Positions 1-8,573 are shown, numbered from the stretch's first letter. The stretch: DNA of 57,262 nucleotides from JBCCFK01 sp965262315 (GCA_965262315.1 CBDHFJ010000087.1:1-57262), one strand, 5' to 3'. Notes: generated by a model not told the origin, from the sequence alone. Translations and numbers: made by a program.

Positions 1-4
1 CCGC

Positions 5-472
5 TCATCGTTCCTCCAACAGCGCGACCGCCCAGCAGGCGATCCCGTCGATCTCACCCAACCCCTCGGGCCGCTTTCCCTTCACGGTGACGGGGCCTCC
101 GACGGTGGCCGACAATCGCTGCTGCATCGCCTCACGGTGCGGCGCGAGCTTGGGTGCCTCCGCCACGACCGAGCAGTCGATGTTCACGGCACACCACCCG
201 GCATCCGCCACCGCCGCCACCACCTTGGCGAGCAACTCGATGCTGTCGGCGCCTGCGTAGGCGGGGTCGTCGTCGGGAAACCAGGAGCCGATGTCGCCCA
301 GACCGGCCGGGCCCAACAGCGCGTCCGCGCACGCGTGCGCGATCACGTCCGCGTCGGAGTGGCCCACCAGGCAACGGTCCGTCTCGATCACCACGCCGCC
401 CAGCACCATCGCACGATCGGGGTCGTCGCCGAACGGGTGGCTGTCGAACCCCTGACCTACTCGCATGTTCAC
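5..472 (-). CDS. ispF: 2-C-methyl-D-erythritol 2,4-cyclodiphosphate synthase
   Basis: IspF closes CDP-methylerythritol 2-phosphate to the cyclic diphosphate in the non-mevalonate isoprenoid pathway, as a cytosolic trimer. The 155 residues are the normal length. The metal-binding GFDSH motif is at residues 8-12, GHSDADV near 37, and the C-terminal substrate loop contains KGKRPEGLG. The GTG start overlaps the ispD stop by 4 nt (GTGA), so translation is probably coupled; an in-frame ATG two codons later is the alternative start. The ispD-ispF order is the usual actinobacterial one. Identification is secure from sequence and context. Confidence 0.96.
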   Translation of the reverse strand: MNMRVGQGFDSHPFGDDPDRAMVLGGVVIETDRCLVGHSDADVIAHACADALLGPAGLGDIGSWFPDDDPAYAGADSIELLAKVVAAVADAGWCAVNIDCSVVAEAPKLAPHREAMQQRLSATVGGPVTVKGKRPEGLGEIDGIACWAVALLEER

Positions 473-1140
473 GCTTCGGGATCCTCCAAGAGCGCCTTCA
501 CGAAGGCGATGTCCACCGGACGGGTCACCTTGAGGCTACGGAGGTCCCCCTCCACCACCACCACGTCGTGGCCGAGTGCGGCGACCAGCTGCGCATCGTC
601 GGTCGCCTCGGCACCCGACGTGTGCGCAGCCCGCAACGCGCCCGCGGCAAATCCCTGTGGCGTCTGCACCGCTCGCAGGTGGTCCCGGTCGACGACATCA
701 CCGTCGACGGTACGGATGGTGTCGACCACCGGCACCGCCGGCACCACGGCCGCGGCGCCGCTGCGGACCGCTTCGATCACTCGCTGGTACACGTCGAGAC
801 CGGCGAGCGGCCGGGCCGCATCGTGGATGAGGATGACGGCCGCGTCGTCGGGCACGGCGTCGATGCCATTGCGGGCGGATGCCGAACGGGTCTCGCCGCC
901 GGCCACGAACCGGAGACGAGAAACCGGCGTCGCGAAGAGCAACGGATCGTCCGAGCGAACCACCACCACCACGCCGGCGCTGGCCTCGAGCGCGGTCTCG
1001 ATGGACACGTCGAGCACGGTGCGGTCGCCGTCGATGGCCACGCTGAGCTTGTCCGCGCCGAACCGGCGACCGGAGCCGGCGGCCACCACGATGGTCCAGA
1101 CATCGGCTCCCTCGGAGGTCACCGGACTATTCTCAAGCAT
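469..1140 (-). CDS. ispD: 2-C-methyl-D-erythritol 4-phosphate cytidylyltransferase
   Basis: IspD transfers CMP from CTP to methylerythritol 4-phosphate, two steps before IspF. The nucleotide-binding loop VVAAGSGRRFGADK lies near the N-terminus, followed by the substrate-pocket segments IHDAARPL and VQTPQGF typical of IspD. I use the ATG at 1140 (223 aa). An ATG at 1146 and a GTG at 1122 are equally in frame, and family homology begins only at about residue 15, so the start is uncertain. It matters because the ATG at 1146 would overlap the start codon of the divergent Crp-type gene. Function is clear, start is not. Confidence 0.93.
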   Translation of the reverse strand: MLENSPVTSEGADVWTIVVAAGSGRRFGADKLSVAIDGDRTVLDVSIETALEASAGVVVVVRSDDPLLFATPVSRLRFVAGGETRSASARNGIDAVPDDAAVILIHDAARPLAGLDVYQRVIEAVRSGAAAVVPAVPVVDTIRTVDGDVVDRDHLRAVQTPQGFAAGALRAAHTSGAEATDDAQLVAALGHDVVVVEGDLRSLKVTRPVDIAFVKALLEDPEA

Positions 1141-1144
1141 CACC

Positions 1145-1804
1145 ATGGTCGATACCAGTCTCATCGCATCCGCCGACCTGTTCGCCGATCTGGACGAGGC
1201 CGAGATCTCGCCGATCGCAGGCGCCTCCGAGTTGCGACAGCTCCGGCGTGGCGACGTGCTGTTCCTCGAGGGCGACGAGCCCCATGATCTCTACATCGTG
1301 ATCGAGGGCCGCATCGCCATCAGCAATCGCTCGCCCGACGGTCGCGAATCGGTGGTCGCCCTCATGGAGCCCGGAGATCTCTTCGGAGAGATGCCGCTGT
1401 TCGACAAGCGCGGCCGTTCGGCGGGGGCTCGGGCCCTCGAGCCGTCCGAGGTGGTGATTGTGCCGTACGAGCCGGTCCGCGACCTCTATGACCAGAATCC
1501 GGCGTTGCTGTGGCGAGTCGTCGACATGTTGGCCATGCGCCTCCGCAGCATGGACCTCGCGCTGGCAGATTCGGTGTTCTTGGACGTCACGGGTCGCACG
1601 GCCAAGCGATTGCTCGAGCTCGCCGGCGAATCGGACCGGTTCGAGCTGCCGATCACCCAGGAGGAGCTCGCCGGCATGGTGGGCGCATCCCGCGAGCGTG
1701 TGAACAAGGCGATCGCGTCGTTCATCAAGCTCGGCTGGCTCGAACAGCTCGACCGCACCTACGTCATCACCAACCGCCAACAGCTCGAGATCCGAGCCCG
1801 CTGA
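1145..1804 (+). CDS. Crp/Fnr-family transcriptional regulator
   Basis: 219 residues with an N-terminal cyclic-nucleotide-binding jelly roll (about residues 10-125) and a C-terminal Crp-type winged helix. The domain contains GDVLFLEGDEPHDLYIV and the phosphate-binding-cassette-like GDLFGEMPLFDKRGRSAGARA. The helix-turn-helix ITQEELAGMVGASRERVNKA has the Ser-Arg-Glu-Arg-Val recognition helix seen in Crp relatives. No Fnr-type cysteine cluster is present, so cAMP or another small ligand is more likely than an iron-sulfur cluster. It is divergent from ispD with essentially no spacer and sits 9 nt before a small hypothetical gene that is probably co-transcribed. Targets are unknown. Confidence 0.9.
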   Translation: MVDTSLIASADLFADLDEAEISPIAGASELRQLRRGDVLFLEGDEPHDLYIVIEGRIAISNRSPDGRESVVALMEPGDLFGEMPLFDKRGRSAGARALEPSEVVIVPYEPVRDLYDQNPALLWRVVDMLAMRLRSMDLALADSVFLDVTGRTAKRLLELAGESDRFELPITQEELAGMVGASRERVNKAIASFIKLGWLEQLDRTYVITNRQQLEIRAR

Positions 1805-1813
1805 GCGGCCGCG

Positions 1814-2242
1814 ATGACCTCCAGCATCCTGACCGCCCTCCAGGCTGCTCCCGGGGTGTATGTCGGAACCGGGGACGGCCCCGAGAGCGGACCGTTCACG
1901 GCTCGCATCGAAGTGTCCCCCAGCCTCGACGGTCTGGGTTGCGACATCGCCTACGAAGCCTGGGACGGACCGGAGCTCAAACATCGCGAACAGACCCTGC
2001 TCGCTCCGTCGATGGAGGGCGGCGCGGTGCTCACGGTGCTGTGCCAGGAACTGCCGGGCCTCGCCGCCCTTCATGAGAGCGAGCCGGGCGTCTTCACCAG
2101 TGGCGGCTCGGCCGAGGACTTCCGCATCGCCATCCGAATCTCCCTGGACGGACCGGAGCTCGTGTACTCGTGGTCCTGGGCCTTTCCCGGCGCCGAACTG
2201 CGCGAACAGTCGCGGGCCAGCGTCCGAGTGCTCGACGCCTGA
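1814..2242 (+). CDS. hypothetical protein
   Basis: 142-residue acidic protein without signal peptide or membrane segment. It looks like an all-beta fold: alternating strands carrying motifs such as FTARIEVSP, GCDIAYEAWDG and YSWSWAFPG suggest a lipocalin- or DUF1579-like ligand-binding sheet, but I cannot name a family. It starts 9 nt after the Crp-type regulator and ends 3 nt before the convergent radA stop. Probable co-transcription with the regulator suggests a shared stress role, which is inference only. Confidence 0.7.
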   Translation: MTSSILTALQAAPGVYVGTGDGPESGPFTARIEVSPSLDGLGCDIAYEAWDGPELKHREQTLLAPSMEGGAVLTVLCQELPGLAALHESEPGVFTSGGSAEDFRIAIRISLDGPELVYSWSWAFPGAELREQSRASVRVLDA

Positions 2243-2245
2243 GAC

Positions 2246-3619
2246 TCACGCAGCGCGGAGTGCTCCGCCCAGGCCAGCCAATGCCATGGCCTGCCCCACG
2301 TGACCCGCACGCAGAAGCTCGATGTCGGGCTCGAGCCCGTCGACCGAGGCCGGAACCACGGCACGTCGGAACCCGAGGCGGGCCGCCTCGTCGAGCCTGC
2401 GCTCCAGTTGGGTGGGTTGGCGCAACTCGCCCGAGAGCCCGACCTCACCGCACACCACGAGGTCATCGGGGATCGGCTGGTCGGTCACCGATGACGCCAC
2501 GGCCAACGCCACCGCGAGGTCGGCGCCGGGCTCGGTGATGCGGACCCCACCGACCACCGACACGTAGGCCTCACTGCCCAGGACCCGGAGGTCACATCGA
2601 CGTTCGAGCATGGCCAGGAGGAGCGACACCCGGTTGGTGTCGATGCCCTGCGCGGCTCGCCGCGGGCTGGCGGCGCGCGACTCGACGATCAGCGCCTGGA
2701 GCTCGACGAGCAAGGGCCGGTGCCCGTCGAGGACCGGAACCACCGCAGACCCCGTGGCGCCCTCGTGCCGATCGGCGAGGAACAGCCCGCTGGGGTCGGG
2801 CACCGCCACCAGCCCTTGCGCCGTCATCTCGACGACGCCCGGCTCGCCCGTGGGCCCGAAGCGGTGCTTCACGGCCCGCAGGAACCGCAGGCGCTGGTGA
2901 CGGTCGCCCTCGAACGCCAACACGGTGTCGACGAGGTGCTCGAGCGTCCGGGGCCCGGCCAGGGTGCCCTCCTTGGTCACGTGCCCCACCAGGACCGTGG
3001 CGATGGATGACTGTTTGGCCACGTCGAGCAGCGCCTGCGCGCATTCGCGCACCTGAGTGACCGACCCGGGCACCGACGCGACCGTGGGCGTGGAGACCGT
3101 CTGGATGGAGTCCACCAGCAACAGCTCGGGCTCCAGACGTTTGACGTCGTCGAGGATCGCCGGCAGCGAGGTCTCGGCCTGGACCCACACATCGTCGAGC
3201 TGGAGCTCCAGACGGTCGGCGCGCCGGCGCAGCTGGGCCGCCGACTCCTCGGCCGACACGTACAGCACGCGCCGCCCCTGGGCGCTGTATGAGGCGGCGA
3301 GCTGCAACAACAGGGTGGACTTGCCGATCCCCGGCTCGCCACCGAGCAGCGTGACCGAACCAGCGACGACCCCGCCGCCGAGCGCCCGGTCCAGCTCCGT
3401 CACCCCCGTCGGCACCACCGGGTCCACCAGCGTGGCCACATCAGCGAAACGCATCGCCGCGCCACCGGTCCAGCCCGACGTGGGTGCGCCGGAGACGGCC
3501 TTCACCTCGGTGGTCTCTTCGAGCGTGGCCCAGGCGCCACACGCGGAGCACTGCCCGGCCCACTTCGGATGGTCAGCGCCACAGTCCGCACACTGGTAGG
3601 AGATCTTGGTCTTCGCCAT
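2246..3619 (-). CDS. radA: DNA repair protein RadA
   Basis: RadA is a RecA-like ATPase that drives branch migration during recombinational repair. The 457 residues show all family parts: an N-terminal zinc finger (C10, C13, C24, C27), a Walker A motif GGEPGIGKST near residue 95, the RadA signature KHRFGPTGE, and a C-terminal Lon-like domain that lacks protease activity in this family. The ATG start at 3619 has a TACGGT -10 element 6 nt upstream, consistent with a leaderless mRNA. In mycobacteria radA also lies close to ispD-ispF. Confidence 0.96.
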   Translation of the reverse strand: MAKTKISYQCADCGADHPKWAGQCSACGAWATLEETTEVKAVSGAPTSGWTGGAAMRFADVATLVDPVVPTGVTELDRALGGGVVAGSVTLLGGEPGIGKSTLLLQLAASYSAQGRRVLYVSAEESAAQLRRRADRLELQLDDVWVQAETSLPAILDDVKRLEPELLLVDSIQTVSTPTVASVPGSVTQVRECAQALLDVAKQSSIATVLVGHVTKEGTLAGPRTLEHLVDTVLAFEGDRHQRLRFLRAVKHRFGPTGEPGVVEMTAQGLVAVPDPSGLFLADRHEGATGSAVVPVLDGHRPLLVELQALIVESRAASPRRAAQGIDTNRVSLLLAMLERRCDLRVLGSEAYVSVVGGVRITEPGADLAVALAVASSVTDQPIPDDLVVCGEVGLSGELRQPTQLERRLDEAARLGFRRAVVPASVDGLEPDIELLRAGHVGQAMALAGLGGALRAA

Positions 3620-3625
3620 CGGGCG

Positions 3626-3631
3626 ACCGTA
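3626..3631 (-). promoter_or_regulatory. candidate leaderless -10 element of radA
   Basis: TACGGT on the minus strand ends 6 nt before the radA ATG. It fits the actinobacterial TANNNT consensus at the spacing expected when the transcript starts at the start codon. No clear -35 is visible. Confidence 0.5.
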
Positions 3632-3678
3632 CCGAGGGGGTGTGACAACGACAGTCGTTCAGCACTGCCTGTGGTCCG

Positions 3679-4002
3679 TCACTTCCCGGCGCCCCGGGTT
3701 CCCGCATCGAACCGTTCGAGCCACCGCATTGCCGTTTGGCGCAACGCGTCTCGGTCGAGCTCGTAGCGCCGTTCACGACCAGTACTGGTGATGTGGACGA
3801 GGCCGGCATCTTCGAGGACCCGCAGGTGTCGCGACGTCGTCGGCCACGCGCAGTCGAACCGTTCCGCAATCTCGCCCGAGGTCATCGAACCCCCACGAGC
3901 GAGCAGGATGGACAGGATCGTTCTCCTGGACTGGTTGGCCAATGCGCCGAAGACCGCCTCGAGCTGGGCAAGATCCTGCTGTCCCCGCCCTCCAGACGGC
4001 AT
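3679..4002 (-). CDS. ArsR-family winged-helix repressor
   Basis: 107-residue winged-helix protein with the ArsR pattern: a dimerising first helix, RRTILSILL, then EIAERFDCAWPTTSRHLRVL (recognition helix) and a wing GRERRYELD. No cysteine pair typical of metal-sensing ArsR members is seen, so it belongs with the metal-independent members. Its ATG shares one base with the stop of the upstream gene (TGATG), so the two are one coupled operon. A perfect inverted repeat in that operon's promoter is a good candidate for its own operator, making autorepression likely. Confidence 0.88.
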   Translation of the reverse strand: MPSGGRGQQDLAQLEAVFGALANQSRRTILSILLARGGSMTSGEIAERFDCAWPTTSRHLRVLEDAGLVHITSTGRERRYELDRDALRQTAMRWLERFDAGTRGAGK

Positions 4003-4334
4003 CAAAGCACTGCGAGCGCTTCGTAGTGAGGGAACTCGGCTGCAGGACGGCCATCACGGGACTCGCACGCAGCGACGAGCGGCTCCCATATCGCGATGAC
4101 GTCGGGATGGTCATGCGCGAGCTCCGCGCCGCCGGGCACCCACTCGAAGATCTCCACGTAGGTCGGTCGATCGCCATCCAGGCTGCGGAAGTGTTGAGGC
4201 GTCCGCTCGGTCACCAGGTCGAGCTTTCGAAGCGTCGGCCAATGCGAGCTCAAGGCCGATCGGAAGTCGGCTTCCTTCGATGGGTCGACCCGGTAGGTGC
4301 AGATCACCAACTCCGATGACGGTTCCTGGTTCAT
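4002..4334 (-). CDS. dimeric alpha/beta-barrel (ABM-like) protein
   Basis: 110 residues predicted to form a ferredoxin-like alpha/beta-barrel monomer of the antibiotic-biosynthesis-monooxygenase/EthD type. It has the strand YRVDPSKEADFRSAL, a middle strand PTYVEIFEW and a C-terminal PLVAACES helix. Proteins of this kind are small dimeric oxygenases or binding proteins and often pair with ArsR regulators. I take the ATG at 4334, where homology begins, instead of a GTG 13 codons upstream. The stop overlaps the arsR start by one base. Substrate unknown. Confidence 0.78.
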   Translation of the reverse strand: MNQEPSSELVICTYRVDPSKEADFRSALSSHWPTLRKLDLVTERTPQHFRSLDGDRPTYVEIFEWVPGGAELAHDHPDVIAIWEPLVAACESRDGRPAAEFPHYEALAVL

Positions 4335-4369
4335 GGATCCACTGCATCCTTCGTCGATGGCGTTTCGCG

Positions 4370-4399
4370 ACACTAAGCCAACTCGCTAATAGTTAGCAA
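4370..4399 (-). promoter_or_regulatory. candidate promoter of the ABM-arsR operon
   Basis: On the minus strand TTGCTA (4399-4394) and TAGTGT (4375-4370) are separated by 18 nt, resembling a sigma-70-type -35/-10 pair about 35 nt upstream of the chosen ATG. The -35 overlaps the palindrome at 4385-4397. Confidence 0.45.
4385..4397. promoter_or_regulatory. candidate ArsR operator (perfect 5-3-5 inverted repeat)
   Basis: GCTAA-TAG-TTAGC is a perfect AT-rich palindrome in otherwise GC-rich DNA. It lies across the -35 of the operon that encodes an ArsR-type repressor. Binding here would block RNA polymerase, the usual ArsR mode. Assignment is by position and symmetry only. Confidence 0.5.
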
Positions 4400-4492
4400 A
4401 GAGGCTCAGCAACAGTCACCGTGAGTCCACCGGATGCCCTGGTGCTCCCACGCGATGGACTCGGGCTGTACCCAGTCGACTTCAGGAGCCGA

Positions 4493-5974
4493 CTACAGGC
4501 GGCTGCGGCGGCGTTGTGGCTCGGGTGGGCGGCGGCGGCGGAAGAAATCCCCGAACCTGGTGACCACGGCATGGCCCGGCTCGGCCCCCTCGGCAGGTTC
4601 CTCCCGAGCGAACCATGCCGTCATCATCCCGAGCGACGCCGCCATGTCCAGTGCCGGGACCTGGCCGTCGATGGCCAGGATCGAGTGGTACGGCACCCCG
4701 GTGAGGCGCCGAAGCGCCTCGAAGGCCGCGGGATCGGGCTTGCGCACGCCGATGTCGGAGCTGACGATCCACGGTGCCACACCGGAGAGACCGTGCAGGT
4801 CCCGCAGCCGGTACGACCACTCGGCGAGGTCGTTGGAGATCACGGCCACCGGCACGCCGCGGCGATGCATCTCGCGCAGGAACTCCTTCGCACCCGACTG
4901 GAGCCGGACGCCGGCGAGGAACTTCGCGTCGATCTCGTTCGCGTCGCCTTCGACACCCACCGCCTGCCAGAAGGCCGCCGCGTGCATCCGACCGAGCGTC
5001 GCCTGGCGGTGCAGCTCGATGATCTCGTCGTCGGACGCCGACCCCTTGTTGTCACGGATGAACGGGATCAGGCGCTCCGCGGGGTCCGACGACATCGCGT
5101 ACAGGACGTCGTGCGCATCGAGCACGATCATCTGCATCTGCATACGCGGCGCCGCCGGCTCGGCGGCCTGGCCGTCCGGACCTTCGGGGACCCGGGAGCG
5201 CATCTGTTGGGGCCGGCGCTGCGGTGCGTTCCGCTCGGCACGACGGTCGAGCAGGTAGTTGACGACGGCGAGCACGATCGACAACACCAACAGCGCGATC
5301 AACGCGGTCCGGACCCAGCCGAGCAGCTGAGCGACGCGGTTCTCGCTGGTCGCCTGAGCGATGATCGTGGTCGTCTCGCCCAGCGGTGTGTCGAACTCCT
5401 GCCGGCTGCCCTCAGTCGGCAGATCGACGACCACCCGGGCGTCGACGGCCTCCTCGAGCGGAATGCCGATGTCGGCCTCGATCTCGTCGACACTCCGCCC
5501 CAGCGGCGGCGTGTCGAGCAGCGGATTCAGCGCGGGGTCCGAGAACAGGTCGAGCCCGGCTTCGAGATCGACCGTCCCCAGGACGTCGAAACTCTCCGAC
5601 GTACGGTCGCCGGCTCGCACCACCTCCCAACCGGTGAAGACCTCGGCCTCGGGGCCGAACAGCTGGTCCAGCAGCGCCTGGAGCTCCGACGGGTTGTCGA
5701 ACGCCTGGCTGGCCGAGACCCACTCACGGTTGTCGCTGCGGACGATCGGGTCCGAGACCTCCCAGCCGCTGGCCGCCAGGTCGCTCGTGACCAACAGGCC
5801 GCCGACGTTGGGGAACCGTGCGCGAGCCTCGGCATCGAGGCCGGCGCCGGCGCTGACAGTGCCCGATCCGTCCTCGTCGAGGTCGATGCTGACTTCCAGC
5901 TGGACGTTGCAGCCGGCGAGGACCAGCAGCGCGACCACGAACAGGACGATGCGCTTGGGGATTCGGGGCCGCAC
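4493..5974 (-). CDS. LppM-like lipoprotein domain fused to a membrane anchor and a HAD-like domain
   Basis: 493-residue fusion. Residues 1-22 form a lipoprotein signal ending in LVLAGC (C22). Residues 23 to about 200 resemble the extracytoplasmic LppM domain (strands such as NVQLEVSIDLDEDGSGTVS). A hydrophobic helix at about 219-242 would cross the membrane, followed by an Arg/Pro/Gln-rich linker and a HAD-like domain from about 282. HAD motif I reads D286-A-H288-D289, with His where the catalytic +2 Asp normally sits; motif II is VISND, motif III RKPDP, motif IV AIDGQ. The fold is clear but phosphatase activity is doubtful. I choose GTG 5974 because TAGCAT lies 8 nt upstream; TTG at 5983 is an alternative. 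Confidence 0.85.
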   Translation of the reverse strand: MRPRIPKRIVLFVVALLVLAGCNVQLEVSIDLDEDGSGTVSAGAGLDAEARARFPNVGGLLVTSDLAASGWEVSDPIVRSDNREWVSASQAFDNPSELQALLDQLFGPEAEVFTGWEVVRAGDRTSESFDVLGTVDLEAGLDLFSDPALNPLLDTPPLGRSVDEIEADIGIPLEEAVDARVVVDLPTEGSRQEFDTPLGETTTIIAQATSENRVAQLLGWVRTALIALLVLSIVLAVVNYLLDRRAERNAPQRRPQQMRSRVPEGPDGQAAEPAAPRMQMQMIVLDAHDVLYAMSSDPAERLIPFIRDNKGSASDDEIIELHRQATLGRMHAAAFWQAVGVEGDANEIDAKFLAGVRLQSGAKEFLREMHRRGVPVAVISNDLAEWSYRLRDLHGLSGVAPWIVSSDIGVRKPDPAAFEALRRLTGVPYHSILAIDGQVPALDMAASLGMMTAWFAREEPAEGAEPGHAVVTRFGDFFRRRRPPEPQRRRSRL

Positions 5975-5982
5975 GGCGAGCA

Positions 5983-5988
5983 ATGCTA
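5983..5988 (-). promoter_or_regulatory. candidate leaderless -10 element of the lipoprotein-HAD gene
   Basis: TAGCAT on the minus strand lies 8 nt before the GTG at 5974. It overlaps the alternative TTG start, which argues against that start if the promoter is real. Confidence 0.4.
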
Positions 5989-6031
5989 CTGCGGCGACCG
6001 GCCCGCCACGATTCGGCCGGAGATGTGCCGC

Positions 6032-8566
6032 TCAGTCGGCGGTGACGAACTCCTCCTCGACGGGAGGCGGCTCGAAGCCCTCGACGGCGGTGAACTTGAT
6101 CCGCTGCTCGCCGGGAGCTTCGGGATCGGGTTCGACGTCGACGATGATCTTCTCGCCGGCACGGAACTCCTTCCACAGGAGGCGCTCCGACATGGGATCT
6201 TCGACCAGACGCTGGATGGCACGACGCAGCGGGCGAGCGCCCAGGGTGGGGTCGTAGCCCTTGTCGGCCAGATGGAGCTTGGCGTCGGCGGTGACCTCGA
6301 GGCCGATGCCCTGGGCCTCCAGCTGGACGGCCAGGCGAGCCGTCATGAGATCGACGATCTCGGTGACCTCGCTCTTGGACAGCTCGTGGAAGACGATGAC
6401 CTCGTCGATGCGGTTCAGGAACTCGGGGCGGAAGTGATCCTTCAGCGCCTCGTTGGCCTTCTCCTTCATCTTCTCGTAGCTGACGGCCTCGTCGACCTTG
6501 GCGAAGCCGAGGTTGGCCTTGCGCAGGTCGCGGGTGCCCAGGTTCGAGGTCATGATGAGCACGGTGTTGCGGAAGTCCACCGAACGGCCCTGGCTGTCGG
6601 TCAGGCGACCTTCCTCCAGGATCTGCAGGAGCGTGTTGAAGACGTCCGGGTGGGCCTTTTCGATCTCGTCGAAGAGGACCACGCTGAACGGCTTACGACG
6701 CACCATCTCGGTGAGCTGGCCGCCCTCGTCGTAGCCGACGTAGCCGGGGGGCGAACCCACCAGGCGGCTGACCGTGTGCTTCTCCATGTACTCGGACATG
6801 TCGAGGGTGAGCAGGGCCTGCTCGTCACCGAACAGGAACTGGGCCAGCGTGCGGGCGAGCTCGGTCTTGCCGACACCGGACGGGCCCAGGAAGATGAACG
6901 AGCCCGAGGGGCGCTTGGGGTCCTTGAGGCCGGCACGGGTGCGGCGCACCGCACGGGAGACCGCCGAGATGGCGTCCTGCTGGCCGATGACCCGCTTGTG
7001 CAGCTCGTCCTCCATGCGCAGGAGCTTGGCGGTCTCTTCCTCGGTGAGCTTGTAGACGGGGATGCCGGTCCACACCGAGAGCACCTCGGCGATGGCTTCC
7101 TCGTCCACCTCGTCGAAGAGGTCGACGCCCGAGGCCTTGATCTCGGCCTCCATCTCCTCCTTCTGGAGGAGCAGGTCCTTCTCGCGGTCACGCAGGCGAC
7201 CGGCCTCTTCGAAGTCCTGAGACTCGACGGCGTCCTTCTTCTGCGTGGTGACCTGCGCGATCTCGTTCTCGATCTCCTTGAAGTCGGCGGGCGTCTCCAT
7301 GCGCTTCAGGCGCAGGCGGGAGCCGGCCTCGTCGATGAGGTCGATGGCCTTGTCGGGCAGGTGGCGGTCGGAGATGTACCGATCGGCGAGGTTGGCCGCG
7401 GCCACCAGCGCCTGGTCGGTGATGGTGACCCGGTGGTGGTCCTCGTAGCGGTCGCGGAGGCCCTTGAGGATCTCGATGGTGTGGGGCACCGTGGGCTCGT
7501 CGACGACGATCTTCTGGAAGCGGCGCTCGAGGGCGGCGTCCTTCTCGAGGTGCTTGCGGTACTCGTCGAGGGTGGTGGCTCCGATGGTCTGCAGCTCACC
7601 TCGGGCCAGCATGGGCTTGAGGATCGAGGCGGCGTCGATGGCACCCTCGGCGGCGCCGGCACCCACGAGGGTGTGGAGCTCGTCGATGAACAGGATGATG
7701 TCGCCGCGGGTCTTGATCTCCTTGAGCACCTTCTTGAGGCGCTCCTCGAAGTCACCGCGGTAGCGGGAGCCGGCGACCAGGGCGCCGAGGTCCAGCGTGT
7801 AGAGCTGCTTGTCGCGCAGCGGCTCGGGGACGTCGTTGTTGGCGATCGACTGGGCCAGACCCTCGACGATGGCCGTCTTGCCGACGCCGGGCTCGCCGAC
7901 GAGCACCGGGTTGTTCTTGGTGCGGCGGCTGAGGACCTGCATCACCCGCTCGGCCTCACGGGTGCGGCCGATCACGGGATCGAGCTTCTTGTCGCGGGCG
8001 AGCTGGGTGAGGTTGCGGCCGAACTGGTCGAGCACCAGCGAGCCGCTGGCGTTGTCGCCGGAGCCGCCGCCGGTGGTGGCGGAGGGCTTGTCGCCCGAGC
8101 TGGAGCTCCCGGAGCTGCCGCCGGGGCCGCTGTAGCCCGACAGGAGCTGGATGACCTGCTGGCGCACCCGGGACAGGTCGGCGCCGAGCTTGACCAGCAC
8201 CTGCGCGGCCACGCCCTCGCCCTCACGGATGAGGCCGAGGAGGATGTGTTCGGTGCCGATGTAGTTGTGGCCGAGCTGGAGGGCCTCGCGCAGGCTCAGC
8301 TCCAGGACCTTCTTGGCCCGCGGGGTGAAGGGGATGTGCCCGGACGGGGAAGACCCGCCCTGGCCGATGATCTCCTCGACCTGATCGCGCACGGCCTCGA
8401 GCGAGATGCCCAGGGACTCGAGCGCCTTCGCGGCCACACCCTCGCCCTCGTGGATCAGCCCGAGCAGGATGTGCTCGGTGCCGATGTAGTTGTGGTTGAG
8501 CAGGCGGGCTTCTTCCTGCGCGAGCACCACGACACGTCGGGCTCTGTCGGTGAATCTCTCGAACAA
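6032..8566 (-). CDS. clpC: ATP-dependent Clp protease ATP-binding subunit ClpC
   Basis: ClpC is the Hsp100 unfoldase that feeds substrates to ClpP. The 844 residues carry two N-terminal repeats (both with NYIGTEHILLGLI), AAA domain 1 with GEPGVGKTAIVEGL, a UVR/M-domain stretch around residues 410-470, and AAA domain 2 with GPSGVGKTELARTL. The start is a TTG at 8566, giving the family N-terminus MFERFTDRARR. It is preceded by GGGAGG at a good ribosome-binding distance, and no ATG or GTG fits. In mycobacteria lsr2 and lysS follow clpC; here a polyprenyl synthase and a lipoprotein lie between clpC and lysS. Confidence 0.97.
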   Translation of the reverse strand: MFERFTDRARRVVVLAQEEARLLNHNYIGTEHILLGLIHEGEGVAAKALESLGISLEAVRDQVEEIIGQGGSSPSGHIPFTPRAKKVLELSLREALQLGHNYIGTEHILLGLIREGEGVAAQVLVKLGADLSRVRQQVIQLLSGYSGPGGSSGSSSSGDKPSATTGGGSGDNASGSLVLDQFGRNLTQLARDKKLDPVIGRTREAERVMQVLSRRTKNNPVLVGEPGVGKTAIVEGLAQSIANNDVPEPLRDKQLYTLDLGALVAGSRYRGDFEERLKKVLKEIKTRGDIILFIDELHTLVGAGAAEGAIDAASILKPMLARGELQTIGATTLDEYRKHLEKDAALERRFQKIVVDEPTVPHTIEILKGLRDRYEDHHRVTITDQALVAAANLADRYISDRHLPDKAIDLIDEAGSRLRLKRMETPADFKEIENEIAQVTTQKKDAVESQDFEEAGRLRDREKDLLLQKEEMEAEIKASGVDLFDEVDEEAIAEVLSVWTGIPVYKLTEEETAKLLRMEDELHKRVIGQQDAISAVSRAVRRTRAGLKDPKRPSGSFIFLGPSGVGKTELARTLAQFLFGDEQALLTLDMSEYMEKHTVSRLVGSPPGYVGYDEGGQLTEMVRRKPFSVVLFDEIEKAHPDVFNTLLQILEEGRLTDSQGRSVDFRNTVLIMTSNLGTRDLRKANLGFAKVDEAVSYEKMKEKANEALKDHFRPEFLNRIDEVIVFHELSKSEVTEIVDLMTARLAVQLEAQGIGLEVTADAKLHLADKGYDPTLGARPLRRAIQRLVEDPMSERLLWKEFRAGEKIIVDVEPDPEAPGEQRIKFTAVEGFEPPPVEEEFVTAD

Positions 8567-8573
8567 CGGTCTG

